A DNA stretch of 64,000 nt from Circinella umbellata (GCA_025093555.1 JAIWNF010000032.1:434001-498000); one strand, 5' to 3'; shown: positions 11,673 to 25,739, counted from the first letter of the stretch. Numbers and translations are program-made. The notes: generated from the sequence alone by a model not told the origin.

Positions 11673-12450
11673 TTATACAAATCCCCTCATTTTTTTTTTC
11701 ATAACTAAATAATTATTACTCATAGTAAATAGACTTACAGGTAAAAATAACTTAAATTCAGCAGGTAATTCTTCTTCAGCATATAATCGATCTGTAAAAT
11801 AAATACGACGTAAACGACAATTGGCATGAACAGTAACACGTGTTGTTTCCACATAATTTGTACCATAAGCTCGTTTCACATAATCTGCCAAATTAAATAC
11901 AATTTGATTCCATCCTGGATCCAAACGCATAGGCATTGTTGTAATATAAGGCTTAACGCGTGTTGCTACTTGATAATTGGATGCACGAAATCGTCTTGTT
12001 TCACCTTTATCATCCAATACTTGTATTTCAAATGAAAAGTATTTACCCAAATTTTTGGCTATAAGAACAATAAAAGGTAATTTGATACCCAACGTACGAT
12101 CTAATAACGCAGGACAAGTAATATATGTTTCTGATAAATTGGGTGATAATAATTCAATTACTTTGGAACTAATTAATTCATCGTCGACCATTTGAACATA
12201 AGATTCTTTTTCCTTTGATTTTTTATCATTGTCCTCGTCAGAATCATTATCGTCAGTGCCATTGCTATTACTAGGATCGTCCATACTAATGGTAGGTGCT
12301 AGTTGTGTATGCCATAATTGTAGCGGTTCAGTACTAAAGAAATTTGTATTAATAAATGTTTGAAAAAGAAAAGTTTTGATCTTTTTACACATTTATTTTT
12401 TTTATTATTCTTATTTACCCAAGACTATAAAGAATAGAAAGAAATCCAGA
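11673..12450 (-). CDS. CFAP20: CFAP20/Bug22 family protein
   Basis: This family (DUF667; human CFAP20, Paramecium Bug22) is an inner-junction protein of ciliary doublet microtubules and also has non-ciliary roles in RNA/transcription-linked processes. The exon at 12405-12450 reads [11 protein letters not shown] and joins across the intron at about 12338-12404 to [10 protein letters not shown]. Then follow [70 protein letters not shown] residues ([14 protein letters not shown]) and [12 protein letters not shown] disordered acidic insert ([16 protein letters not shown]) sits where animal proteins have a short ordered stretch. The start codon is unresolved: an in-frame TAA lies just upstream of SGFLS, so an additional 5' exon is needed. 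The C-terminus after FLPV may be an unspliced intron (GTAAGT at about 11740). Confidence 0.85.
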
Positions 12451-12465
12451 CTGTTTATGTTTTTA

Positions 12466-13007
12466 TAGCATTTATGTTAGCTTGAATTCTTTAATAATTA
12501 ACGCGTAAAGAATATATCCATGATTACTATTGACCCGTTAGGAGAAACGTGCCTGAAAAGTGTTTTTAAACATATTTTTTTTTTTTAAAAAAAAAAGGTG
12601 GGCTAAAAGAAATGAAACTTTTCCTAAATTTGAAGCATTATAACTAAAATTTTTGGATGGGGGGTGTCTCCGATTTACTACTTCTTTGAAATTGTGTCTA
12701 CATAATAAAATTTTATATCTAGATATATATATAAATCCACCTTTTTACTAGCTATTATATAATCTACGTATTAGATATATGAATAAGGCTTCTTAAAAAT
12801 TATCAGTGGAATTAATAAAATGTTTCAGATTTACAGATCTTATTATAGTCCCTAGGAAGTTAAGGTGCATTCTCTCCTTTGACAAGGGATTATTTTTCAT
12901 CTTTTTTGAAACATTGACTTTGTTTTTTTATTTTTTTATTATCTATCTCTTTTTTATTTCTAATCACTTGTTAACTTTTAAATTTTCATGTTATAAAATT
13001 TGAATAT
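12466..13007. other. Intergenic region between CFAP20 and PDR transporter 1
   Basis: AT-rich spacer between divergent genes. It contains a palindromic T/A run at about 12572-12596. It should hold the promoter of the ABC transporter starting at 13008 and the 5' exon of CFAP20. No specific operator is recognised. Confidence 0.4.
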
Positions 13008-16000
13008 ATGGATGGAGAAAAATTGAACGTTAGTCATAATAACGGTGATTATAATCAAAATCTATCACAAGATATTGAATCAGCTCCTCGTGCTTCATAT
13101 GCTGGAACGGCAGAAACTTGTGTTGAACTAGAATGTGGTCACGAGGATACCTATGGTGAACCTGATGCAAATCAAGTAGATGTTAATAGTAAGTTTTCTT
13201 TTATTGAGATAAAAATGAATATAAATTGATAGAGTTGTAGATTGATTAAAACTATTAATGCTTTTTTTTAAAAAAATAGATGCTATCAATGAATATCATT
13301 ATTTAAAACGTGAATTAACAACTATTAGTCGTAAAGAAACCCAACGTCGCCCGAGTGTTACACTTGAAGAAGGGGGTGAAAAATCTACAAAGGATGAATT
13401 CAATTTAACAGAGTTTATGAACGGGTTTAGTGAAGAAGCTAGTCAATCTGGTATTAAAATAAAGAGATTGGGGATTGTTTGGAAAGACCTTGTTGTCAAG
13501 GTAAAAAAAAGAAATGCCTAATATATTGATTTTATATTCACTTCTGTGTTAGAATCTTATATATATATGCACATGATTATTAACTTCTATATATATCTAA
13601 AATAGGGTTGGGGAGCTGATGCTAATACAATAGCAACCAATCTAAATGTTCTCACAAAGTTATTCCAACCATGGAAACTATTAGGTGTTGGAAAAAAATG
13701 TTCTAAAAAAACCATTTTACATGGTACAACTGGATTTGTAAAAGAAGGTGAAATGTTATTAGTCTTGGGTCGACCTGGTTCTGGTTGTACTTCCTTCTTA
13801 AAAATCTTGGCTAATGTACGTCAACAATATACTGACGTGGAAGGGGAAGTTAATTATGGTGGAATTGATGCAGTTACTTTTGGTAAACGTTATCGCGGTC
13901 AAGTCGTTTATAATGAAGAAGAAGATCAACACTACCCAACGTAATTTGCATTTATTATATAGCTCTCTTATTTATTCTCCCCTACTAAATAACATTAAAC
14001 TTAAAAATGATATATTTATTAGGTTGACAACTAAACAAACATTACAATTCGCATTACGGTGCAAAACCCCTGGTAAGCGTTTGTCTAATGAAACCAAAAA
14101 GGTCTTTGTCCATCGTGTCATTTATATTCTTGGAAATATGCTTGGTTTGACAAAGCAAATGAATACAATGGTCGGTAATGCATTCATTCGTGGACTTTCA
14201 GGGGGTGAACGTAAACGACTTTCTATTGCTGAAGTCATGACTACACTAAGTACCATCACATGTTGGGATTGTTCCACCCGTGGGCTTGATGCTGCCTCTG
14301 CTCTTGATTATGTTCGTTCTCTTCGTATCATGACAGATATATTTAAAAAGACAACCATATCTACTTTATACCAAGCATCAGATAGTATTTACAAACTATA
14401 CGACAAAGTACTTGTTCTTGACGATGGTTACTGTATTTATTTTGGTCCCACTCATCAAGCCAAAGAATACTTTGAGGGCTTGGGATACCATTGTCCCATG
14501 CGAAAATCTGTACCGGATTTCTTGACAGGCCTTTGTAACCCATTGGAACGAGAAATTAAACCTGGATTCGAAGACACTGCTCCAAAACACTCTTCAGAAT
14601 TTGAACAATGTTATCGTAACTCTCAAATATACCAAGATATGTTAAGAGCGGTTGAGGAATATGAACAAGAAATTAGAGAAACAAAACCAGCAGAAGAATT
14701 TGTGGAAGCGGTTCGTGCAGAACATCAAAAACGAGCACCCAAAAAATCACCTTATACAACTTCATTTTATCAGCAAGTCAAGGCATTGATCGCACGTCAA
14801 TTTCATTTACAATTAAAAGATCGACAAGCATTAATTTCTCGTTATGGAACCATTTTGATTCAAGGTCTGATTACAGCTTCTTGTTTCTTTCAAATGCCAA
14901 AGACGGGTTTAGGTGCTTTTTCACGTGGGGGTGCTATTTTCTTTTCATTATTGTTTAATGCTTTTATTTCTCAATCGGAACTTGCGGTATTTATGACGGG
15001 TCGATCGATTTTGGAAAAGCATAAACATTTTGCAATGTATCGTGCTGGTGCTTTTTATCTTGCTCAAGTCATTCTTGATTTTCCATATGCAATTGTTCAA
15101 GGTATAGTACAAGGTTTTAAAAACGATGGCGTGCCTGAAATTCTGTATCTACAATATATATATATATTGACACACATGTGTGTTTTTTTTACTCTTTTAT
15201 TCTATAGTGCTACTTTATGAAATATGTGCTTATTTTATGATGGGTCTTAATTTAAACGCGGGTCGATTTTTTACATTCTTTATTGTACTTGTATTTACAA
15301 ATCTAATGATGAATGGTTTCTTTCGATTTTTTGGAAGTATTTCTACAAATTGGTATATGGCAACTCAAATTACTGGTGCAATATTAATTTCCATGGTTAC
15401 CTATACAGGTTACGTGATTCCATACCCAACAATGCATCCCTGGCTTTATTGGTGATTTACTTTTTTTTTTTGTTCCTCTTTATTTAAATATCTTTCAATG
15501 TGTCATTATTCCTGTTAACTCAAAAATTTATACTTTTATTTGTAATAGGATTTATTGGTTTAATCCACTTAGTTTCGCTTATCAAGCATTAATTAAAAAT
15601 GAAATGAAAGGTCAAATTTATTCTTGTGAAGGACCTGGTAATTCAGTACCTTATGGTCCTGGATATGATTGGCCATATAAAGTATGTACAATGAAAGGTG
15701 GAGCTCCAGGAGAGAACTTTGTCCTTGGTGACAATTATTTGATGAGTACGTTTATGTATAAAACATCGTATATGTGGGCTCCTGATTTTGTCGTGGTTAT
15801 TGCTTATTTCTTATTGTTTACTATGATAACGGCTCTTGCAATGGAATATCTTCATCCAAGTGGTACGGGTTCACTTACTAAACTCTATCTGCCTGGAAAA
15901 GCTCCAAAGCCAAGAACGAATGAAGAAGAAGAAGAACGGTTACGTCGTCAAGAACAAGTAACCGACCATATGAAAACAGCAAGTGAAGGAACTACATTTT

Positions 16001-18452
16001 CATGGCATCATATAAATTATCAAGTGCCATTCAAAGGAGGTCCATTGCATTTACTGAATGATATATCTGGTATTGTCAAACCTGGTCATTTAACTGCTCT
16101 TATGGGTTCTTCGGGTGCTGGTAAAACAACTCTTCTTGATGTATTGGCTAAACGTAAGACCATTGGTAAAGTAGAAGGTCGCGTCTATTTGAACAATGAA
16201 GCACTTATGTCCGATTTTGAACGTATCACGGGTTACTGTGAACAAATGGATGTTCATCAACCTGCTGTTACTGTCCGTGAAGGTCTCAGATTTTCTGCTT
16301 ATCTACGTCAAGACAAAGAAGTTTCTTATGAAGACAAAAACGCCTATGTTGAACAAATCATTACACTTTTAGAAATGGAAGATATTGCGGATGCTCAGAT
16401 TGGTAATGTGGATTCTGGTTCCGGTATTTCTGTGGAAGAACGTAAACGATTGACCATTGGTATGGAATTGGTTAGCAAACCCAAGCTTCTCTTTTTGGAT
16501 GAACCGACTTCTGGTTTGGATGCACAAAGTTCCTATAATATTATTCGATTTATTCGTAAATTGGCAGATGCAGGCTGGCCTGTTTTATGTACAATTCATC
16601 AACCTTCTGCCATCTTGTTTGAACATTTTGATCGTTTGCTATTGCTTGTCCGGGGTGGTAAAACGGCCTATTATGGTGAAATTGGTAAAGATTCACGTAT
16701 TATGATTGATTATTTTCAATCACGCGGGGGTCCAATATGTCCACCTGAAACAAATCCTGCTGAATATATTTTGGAAGTTGTTGGTGCCAAGCAATCGAAT
16801 AAGGATGGTCAACGAACCAAAGACTGGGCTCAATTATGGGAAGAATCAGATGAAGCTCAACAATTAGAAGAAGAACTAGAAATGATCCATCAAAACGCGA
16901 ATCAAAACCCACAAAGAACATCGCTTAAATATGCTACTGGCTTTTGGTATCAATTATGGATGGTTCATAAGCGAATGACCATTGCTTATTGGCGATCCCC
17001 AGGTTACAATATGGGTCGATTTTTTACTTGTATGTTTATTTCCTTGATGATTGGGTTTAGTTATTGGAAAATGAGTTATACAAGTTCGGATATGCAAAAT
17101 CGTGTCTTTGTTTTACTTTCTACGTTTCTTTTAGCTCAGACTTTGGTAAATATAAACTCTCTTTTTTTGGGTTCCTGTTCGACGTTCAAAAATAAAAAAG
17201 GACAATTTATACTAATATACTTATTATATGTATATACATTTTTTATCTGTATTAGATTATTTTGGCTCAACCTAAATTTATGACAGAACGACTTTATTTT
17301 CAGCGTGATTATGCATCTCGATATTATAGCTATTTACCATTCGGACTTACATCCATTTTGGTAGAAATCCCTTATTGTATTTTTTTGAGTGCATTCTTTA
17401 TGTTTGGTTTCTATTGGACTGCAGGTCTTTCGAATACGTCGTATCAAGTGGGCTATTTCTTTATCATGATGGTTTTCTTTGTGTTCTGGGCTGTCACACT
17501 AGGATTCTTGATTGCTGCAATTTCAAAGACTCACTTGATGGCATGTAAGTTTTTACCAGGACTATTTCGATATTCTATGATACGTACGACATAATGAACA
17601 TTGAAAAATTATAATATTAATTTATGTATTTTTTTTTCTTTTCACAAGCTGTCATTAATCCATTATTTATCTCGGTGCTTATTTTATTTGCTGGTTTAAT
17701 GCAACCTCCACAATCGATGCCTTACTTTTGGAGGTCATGGATGTATTGGCTCGATCCTTTTCATTAGTAAGTGTCTCTTTTTTATTTTATTCTCAATCAA
17801 TGAAAAACGTGCACATGACTAATTGTAATTCTATTCTCTATATACATATATATATAGCTATATAGAAGGTAAACAAGATATAAATATAAAAGGAAAAGTT
17901 ATCATATATAAAAGTCTTTTTTACCTATAAAAATAATACTAACTTTTCCATATGTATAAAAAATCAATGGATTAGGTTTAACGGTGAATGAAATGATGCA
18001 TCTTCCAGTTCAATGTGATCAACGTGATCTCGTTACATTTAATCCTCCTCCTGGACAGACATGTGGCTCATATATGGAACGATTCCTTTCAAACCCACAA
18101 AGTACAGGCTATATTGATAATCCTGAAGATAGCTCTCATTGTAATTATTGTCAATTTTCTTCAGGAAAGGAATATTATTCTATTACATTCCAATGGTCTG
18201 AACAACATCGTTGGAGAAATTTTGGTATGTATATCAACATAATTAATAGATAAAGCATCTCTTTATATCAGCCTTTTTTTTATATAATGATGATGGTAAT
18301 GATTTTCTATTTAATTACATACTAAAAATCGAATGAGATAATCTATCTTTTTTTTTTGAAATAATAATATAGGTATTATTATTTGTTATTTTGCTTTCAA
18401 TACTATTATCTTCCAAATCTTTGTATACTGGACACGAAAAGCGAGACGTTAA
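13008..18452 (+). CDS. PDR-type ABC transporter (ABCG), copy 1
   Basis: Full-size plasma-membrane pleiotropic drug resistance ATPase exporting hydrophobic compounds. Eleven exons join in phase: 13008-13188, 13280-13500, 13606-13940, 14023-15101, 15208-15451, 15549-17145, 17256-17544, 17649-17766, 17858-17868, 17976-18224, 18373-18452. They give 1467 residues in the order NBD1-TMD1-NBD2-TMD2. NBD1 has the degenerate Walker A GRPGSGCTS (Cys for Lys), signature LSGGERKRLS and Walker B CWDCSTRGLDAAS. NBD2 has a canonical Walker A GSSGAGKTTLLD, Walker B LLFLDEPTSGLDA and a variant signature ISVEERKRLTIG, the asymmetric site pattern typical of the PDR family. TMD2 has a large external loop with cysteines (GQTCGSYMERF, HCNYCQFSSGKEYYS). 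Exon 9 is only 11 nt. A close paralogue lies on the opposite strand at 26.5-31.6 kb. Substrate unknown. Confidence 0.95.
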
Positions 18453-21400
18453 TAAGTTGTACGTAGATAGAATGTGGTTTATATAAATTTACATATATAG
18501 ATGTATTTCATTTAGTAACCCGTTTTTCCATTATTGATTATTGATTATTATTTTATATACTGCGTATAATAATTTGTTCCCTTTTTTTTAATATTGTCGT
18601 CAGTATATATTATCATTGTTCTCTTACTTCAATTGACAATCAATTATATGCGAGTACGCATGGAACATAGATACAGTGCAGTTTTCCATCCCAATATTCA
18701 AATGTATTTTGCACAGTCCTATGAAATACACAGCATACGCCATGAAATATATCGATAGTATTGGTATTAAAATGCTTGAATACTTCACCCATCACTGCAA
18801 TAGGATACTTAAATCTATAACATAAGAACCATATAACGTTAATTAATTCATTCTTACTACACTACATAGAGAGACATAAACTACAGAAGAAAAGAAAAAA
18901 GGTGTCGGTAAAATTTTGTTTGTCAAGTAAAAAACATGTTTTAAAACAATATTATGCAATTTACTTTTATGTTTTTAAGGCCAATGAAAAAAAAAAAGCA
19001 CTGAGAACTACAAAAAAAATAAGAGTTTTATTTAGAATACACTATAAAATGAATGGCTTTTGGTAGGTATACAAAAAATTGTAAAGTTACCTTGCCCTCA
19101 TTCAAAACCATAGAGAAGTAGGATTGAGAAGGAGGATATATTCATCTCTATATCATCCCCTCAAACCAGTCTACTTCCATCTCCCTAGGATCTCTCTACT
19201 CCCAATCGACCTTTATTTTCACAACTTCATCTTCTCTCTTTACGCCTTTAACATCAGCATCACCATTACCACCAACATTACGAGTACCAGGAGCAGAAGA
19301 ATCATCACTAACGCATACATGAGACATGACCACATTACTACTACCACCATCAACATTATTATCATGACAGTCACCACGACGAACAACACAACCAGAAGAG
19401 GACTAGTAGAGCTGTTATATCAAATCAAAATTGAATTAAATAAAAGAGACATTAAAAAGTCAACGAGATCCAAAGAACAATAATTAAACTGGGATTTATT
19501 AAAATAAAATATTATCTCTATCTATATAAACCTTATTATCGGTAAGATATATTAATATGTGTATCTGGGTATACGTGGGATTTATATTTGTCATGAGTGT
19601 GTGAATCATGAATATAACATAGATGATATTAAGATTAGATTTTGTGCGGTCGACGACATGATATATTAACGCAGCTGTTACTGTTACCATGATAGAAGAC
19701 GGACTTTTGTGTTTTTACAAACCATAGTCCCACTAGGGAAATACATACACAAAATGTCACCAAAGCATAATATCTAAAATGACAAATAATTATTTTTATG
19801 AATATTATGTGTTGAATACCACAAGAATAATCAGCGTCAACAGTACCCCCGACAGCACCACCTGGAACACCACCAGCGCCACTAGGAGAAGAAAAAAAAC
19901 AGCAGCATCTCTAGCACCCTGACAGGAATAAAGTAACAACAGCTACGGGGGGACGCAATGGGAATGGAAGGAGAAATAAAAGTACCAGATACGCGATAGC
20001 GTTGAGAACGACCCCACAAACGCAATGACTTTTTTTTATTAGATTTCAGAGTTTTTAGCTCTTCTTACAGCTTTTTGCAAACCTGCTTGCATCCAAGTAG
20101 CCGGAGTAGGAGGAGTGCAATAACAGAATTCGTGCTTATCAGACATCAAACAGCATTTATCATAGGTGATATTTTGCTAATCGAAACGATCCTCGTCCAC
20201 TCGTCAAGTAGATTTCACAACATTTAGATCTTGATACACGATGAGATATTGTCAACCAAAACACTAGATGCAATATTTTAGTGCTACCATGTACGTATTC
20301 AGTGTTTCAAGTACAACACCACAATTATGCTCGTGGCAGGCCAAAAAAAAAAGTTGCGGCCTTAATATGACGACTATTTTTACTTTACAGCTTTGCACAT
20401 TTTTTCATCATTGACTAATATTCCTCCCGATAAATCCAAAAACCAAATCCATTATCATAATGTGTCTTTATAGTTTTAATTCCTAAAGCATAAATTAAAA
20501 GCAACATTTTTCATTTAGCCAAAATTATATACAGTAACACGTAAAACATTATCTGTAAATAATATATCGTTGAGCCATCAAAACACAAGACAATGGATAA
20601 AAAAGCAAAGGTGGTGAAACTTGAAATGGCAAGGTTTCAGCCGCCTCTGCTTCCCAAGTGGGTGATTCCATCATAAGCTTTAGGGATAGCATCTTGCACT
20701 TGAAATGCTCCTACATCATCCACTGGTATATTAATCTTGTTGGACATTTAAAATTTTACAACAATACTAGATATATATGTGGCTTGATACTTGACGAACA
20801 ATGTGAATACCATCATTACGTACCTGAAGCAGTACTCTTGAATATATATTTTCCAAGTAGCTGGCCCTTTATGGTACACTCAGTTCGTGATAAATAGGTG
20901 ATAAAAAAAAGACGTCCTGACTTCAAAAGTCAAACGTGATTCCATTCCACGCAATGATACTCATTAGAATCACGAATCACCAAAACAGATTGCATTGTTT
21001 AAAAAAACAATCTTGAATTGTATAAAAGCGCGTTAATGACTTGGAGTAAATCCCATTAACATGGTGATCAATATTACATTTTAGGAAAGAAGAAAAAAGA
21101 ACTTATTCTACATTAGAATTATTTTGAAACAAAAAGGTTTTTGTTACGTACTGCATAAAGGATTACTCTTTTATATTCTCTTGGTGTAAGATGCCACTAC
21201 TTTAAAGTATTCTACTTGTTGTTTTTTCCACAGCGAACACATTGATCCTTCAACAATAATATAATATGAACTTCTTATCATCGGTAGCAATAGTATCATG
21301 TGATAATAAAAATGGTTCTGTTGCCTAGAATGGAAATGGTCCCGCGTCCAATTCCCAAATTAATCAATGATAAGATATCTTCGTTCCGATTTCCGATTTC

Positions 21401-23500
21401 CGATCTGAAAAATATTAAAAAAAGGGGATTTTTGGTTTTTCAAAAAAAATCGTTTTTCATTTCTTTACTCCTTGCTTCTTCGAAATGGTGCATTTACTAC
21501 ATGGTGATAGATGTGCTGGATGTCGAATAGCTATACGCTATACACGTATAGTCCGTCAACATCTAGCCATGTTTATTTTTACTTATAGGCACGCTGTCTA
21601 CCCACCAAGCTTAGATCATGCCCCGAGTGGTGCAGGCGGAATACTATGCTTTAAACGGCCATAGTTCCCTAGCGTGTGCACACTTTTCTTTTTTTCAGGA
21701 CTGGTATTGTCCAAGTGATGGATGTGAAATAAACTTATGCGCTGCGCGTGTAGTTTTTCATCATCCAGTTGCGAAACTTTTTTTCTTGCTTCCTTTTTCG
21801 AAGAAGCTGGGAGTAGTTTTGAATGATTACAAACAAAAGATTGTTCAAAAACAAAGTTTCCTTGGGGTAGCATGTAAAAGTATATTATTTCAGATTGTAA
21901 AAGTTTTGAAGTAGCTTTTGGTTTCATTGTCACTCGACTGACATATATATTCCATTATTTGTTTTACAATTAGTGGAGTATGGCAACGACAATGGCTTTT
22001 GGCAGCAAGACTTCCACATCTGTCATAAAACAACTCTTCACTATCTTCGGATAGTAAAGGGGTCGATGATCCAGGTTAGCCACTGGGGAGATTGGGTCCT
22101 GATGCAATGCCACCTCCACGTGGTAGTGACCTGTCAACGTAGCTTTTTATAAAAAAAAAATAAACAAAAGTTGCGGCCAAGAGCATTGCAATCTTTATTA
22201 TTATATTATCAATTATTTATTATGATATGTATTTTATTATAAATAAATTGTCTTTTTTATTGCTTCAAAAATGTACTGTCGTTAATGTTGCTATATAACA
22301 AGAGTAACAATATGTATTTTATATAAAATAATGTATGCAAAATTGATTAAAGTGGAATGATTACCATAGCAATAATACATGCAAAAGAGTAACCACAGTG
22401 AACTGTAAAATTTGAATTGCACATAAAAAAAGCCAAGTTCTGTTTGAAAGATATGAATTTCTTTATTTCTCTACATATTCATTTTGTTACCATGGATACA
22501 TATTATACATATAGATATAAAATTCAATTTGTAATTTGCTATGCAAATAATATTGTTTTCATTAGTCCCGAGGGAAATCGAGATGTGGTGAATAAAAAAA
22601 TAGAGAGACAGGGTAAACCAACTTATGTTTTTTACAATGATGATACTTTCTTCTTTTTTCATATACCTACAAAACCATATTAGTTTTATCCTTATTACCA
22701 TTGGTATCAATGATATCAAGTGAGAATCAAATTATAAAAAACGTTCACTGGACATAAAAATGAAAAGAATTTTTATGTATCTGTTCAAGAAAAAAAACTA
22801 CATTTAGATTTCTTGAAGCATTCCATGTCAAAGAACAATCGGGTTGTTACATTCGATCGTCATGACAATGCTTTCTGCACAACAGTTTTGTTTACGTCGT
22901 TAGGGAACACGCTTTTTTTACATGGTAATAGTAGCATAACGCCAAAAAAAAAATGGCGTAGAGTTTTAAAGACATTTGTCCAAACTTAGATACCCGCGTT
23001 CTGTCCGATCTCAGTTATTATAGTAAATCATCATTATCCGTAGTACGTATAAGAGTATTTAATGAAAAAACCATAAAGCTTTTGTATGTAGCTTTGGTCA
23101 AATCATCTATAAGTATATACTGTAAGCATCGTAAATCTCAATTTTTTACTCGTGCCAAGATTAAAGTCTGTTTATATTATTATTCTGTTCAACAAGCGCC
23201 GTTTCTTTTATTAATAACAATTGCGTAAGTGTTTAATTTTAATGACTCGAAAATATATTTATGATGGATTGATGAAGTAATTATCACTATCAAAAATTAA
23301 CTGTTTAAACAGTAACATAAGGCTAATTGGAGTGTACGTAAACAAACAAACAAAAGACAGATAAGTCGTTGCATTTTAAACAAAAAAATCAATCAAGGTA
23401 AGAAGATTCTCATTCAGTATAAAGCAAATAATGATTATGGATTACCAACTATGTAATAACTTATTAACAAGTGTACTCTTATTTTTTATTATAATAGTAA
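18453..23500. other. Gene-poor spacer between the convergent PDR genes
   Basis: About 5 kb without a supportable gene. The open frame at 19124-19483 is a low-complexity translation of CA/AC-rich DNA (poly Thr/Ile). Short open frames at 20658-20897, 21300-21530 and 21616-21933 have no recognised domain. The 13-nt string AAAGTTGCGGCC(T/A)A occurs twice in direct orientation, at about 20350 and 22168, preceded by A-rich DNA, and may mark ends of decayed repeats. A 35-codon minus-strand frame at about 20040-20150 (MSDKHEFCYCTPPTPATW) is coding-like but isolated. Confidence 0.5.
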
Positions 23501-23658
23501 TAACATTTCATTTAAAAGGGAGACACGAAAAAAGGGGTGCACCTTTTTTTGGTGACCGGCAAAAGTAACAACGACAAAGCGAGAAATCGAAAATGTGCAT
23601 TTTTTTTTTGTACTTGTTCCTGAAAGTAAAAAAAAAAAAAAAAAAAAAAATTACGATT

Positions 23659-25739
23659 ATGTCGAAGTATATCACTCTTTTCAAGAGGAAGCTTGTAACA
23701 AAACCTTACATAGAAGAAGCTGCCGCCGAATATGACGAAAAAACCAAGTATGTTCATTGTCACATTTACCATTACATCCTAATGAATTGACTTTATCCTA
23801 ATTACCCACAGGTACAAGAATTTTACGTTGGATATAGGGTGGTGCATGCGCAAAGTAAATGGACCTCAAAAATTAAAACATAACGTGCATCGATATACCA
23901 AAAAATGTGATGGTTTTATACAATGCACCGACAAAAACTGCAGATTTTTCGCTAAGCAACTTCGCCCACCACTTGATCTCGAACAAATAAAAAAACATTG
24001 TACTGTAATTGGATGCATGAACTGTGGTGGTTACTTGGAACATGTTAATACTTGTACAGTAGCGGCACATTATTGTTTCAGGGGTACAAAATGCACAGTA
24101 GAGCAAATTGGTACGCATAGTCACGCGCAATATATATCAAAGCATTTGTCTGAAGAGGAAAAGGATATATTGGCAGAACGATTACGTGCAGATCCGACAG
24201 TGACGCCTAAAGCAGCTATACAGGGAAACAACCGGCGAACTGGTGAAGTTGTTGACTCAGTTATTGCCATTAATCCAATTCTAGCAACAAGAGATATAAC
24301 CGAATACGAATTGAATAAGTTTCGTGAGAAAATGGATATTCCAAGAAGAGGGGAGCTTCTTGGTGAATTTGGCAAGATCTTAAAGACCTACCCTGATTAT
24401 TTCCTCCATGCTCAAGTTGTGCCAAATTCTTTTCTCGTTATATATCAATCACCCATCATCAATCGATATTGTCGGTTCCAGAACTTCCCTGCTGTTACTG
24501 ATGTCACTCACAAGGCTGTAGAAAAGGGCTATTATGTCTGTACAACTGTCATCTACGTTCCTGGATTGAAAAGGCATACCGTCATTTTTCAAGCTCTTTT
24601 GGGTGCTCAAAAAGAAGAATACTTCGCTCAGTATTTCTTTGCGTTCTTTGTTGACCACAAAGTTAGATTCGATGGTACAAACCCTTTTCTCGGGATGATG
24701 TTGGATTTCTCTATGGCTCAAGTTAGTGGATTTCAGCAGGCTTACAAGCGATATACAGATAAGGATGACGGGATGCGATATGTGAAAGGATGCTATATGC
24801 ATTGGATGCAATCTGTCCAGCGGATCAACAGCAATCACAATATCATAAAACCGGAAGAGAGTGTTCAATTCCAAAAACTGGTACATGTTATTCGGACGAT
24901 CAAGGACACCGATGAATTTTACCGTTCTTGTAAAGAGTTAGTAACTCGTTACAAATATACTTACAAGTGGATTAAGTGGTGGCTTCAACCAACAATAAGT
25001 AGCATGATTTTTCAACATTGTACCAGCATGAATGGGACCCTTTAAAGACATCTCTATCGGACAACAAATGCTGTGGAATCATTTCATCGCGATCTGTACC
25101 GAAATATGGTTCATCGCTTGCCTTTATCCTTGGCGCTTCCACAATTTCTGAACTATATTCAGTCTGATGTACGAAATCTTGTCGATTATGAAGAGCATGC
25201 CGTGCCATCAGCGTACAACAGAGTACCACAACCCAAGAAAAAGAAGACATCAAGTAAAAAGGAAGTTAATGACGGGAGTCCCCCAGATGTTACCAAGGAA
25301 CTTGTTGAACAAAATATTCAATTGGATCTTTCCTATTTTGACGGTCAGAAAATTCAGGATCATACATCGAGTGAAAGAAAGAAGATAGGTCGTAAAAAAT
25401 CTGTTGTTTTTACTAAAAAAACTTTCAGAAGAAATATTGACTGCATCAAGCCATGATTCGATTGACATTGCTGATGAGCGAACAGTACATATGCTTGACA
25501 TGAAAGTCGAACCTTTTGACATTGAAGTACTTGAACATATGACGAAAGAGATAGAGATTGGTACAGAAGAGATTATGCAGCGTATAATGTGTACGGATGT
25601 GAAGGAAGTCGACCAAAAGGAGTGCAAGGAGGAAGAGAATAATGATGAAGTGTCTGAGAATACATTTGTTATGATGACAAAAAAGAATGGTAGAAAGAAC
25701 AAAAAACGAAAGCAGCATTATAATGCGGAAGACCTTTAA
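23659..25739 (+). pseudogene. Mutator-like (MULE) transposase, interrupted
   Basis: Exon 1 (23659-23747, MSKYITLFKRKLVTKPYIEE...) joins across a GTATGT...CAG intron to exon 2 from 23812, reading DIGWCMRKVNGPQKL. A Cys/His-rich zinc-finger-like N-terminus follows (CDGFIQCTDKNC, CTVIGCMNCGG, IGTHSHAQY), of the WRKY-GCM1/FLYWCH type seen in MULE transposases. Candidate DDE residues are Asp in FPAVTDVTHKA (about 24498), Asp in MLDFSMAQVSGF (24704-24706) and Glu in TTNAVESFHRDLY (25076-25078). An in-frame TAA at 25043-25045 lies 30 bases before the Glu codon, and a likely frameshift in an A-run near 25411 separates the basic C-terminal region (25404-25739). The gene is therefore nearly intact but broken. 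No terminal inverted repeats were located. Confidence 0.7.

Noticed and set aside
19124..19483. 119-codon frame, Thr/Ile-rich
   Set aside because: Low-complexity ACC/ATC repeat translation; no splice partners or conserved motif.
24449..24886. 145-codon minus-strand frame
   Set aside because: Antisense of the MULE transposase coding region, which has the recognisable motifs.
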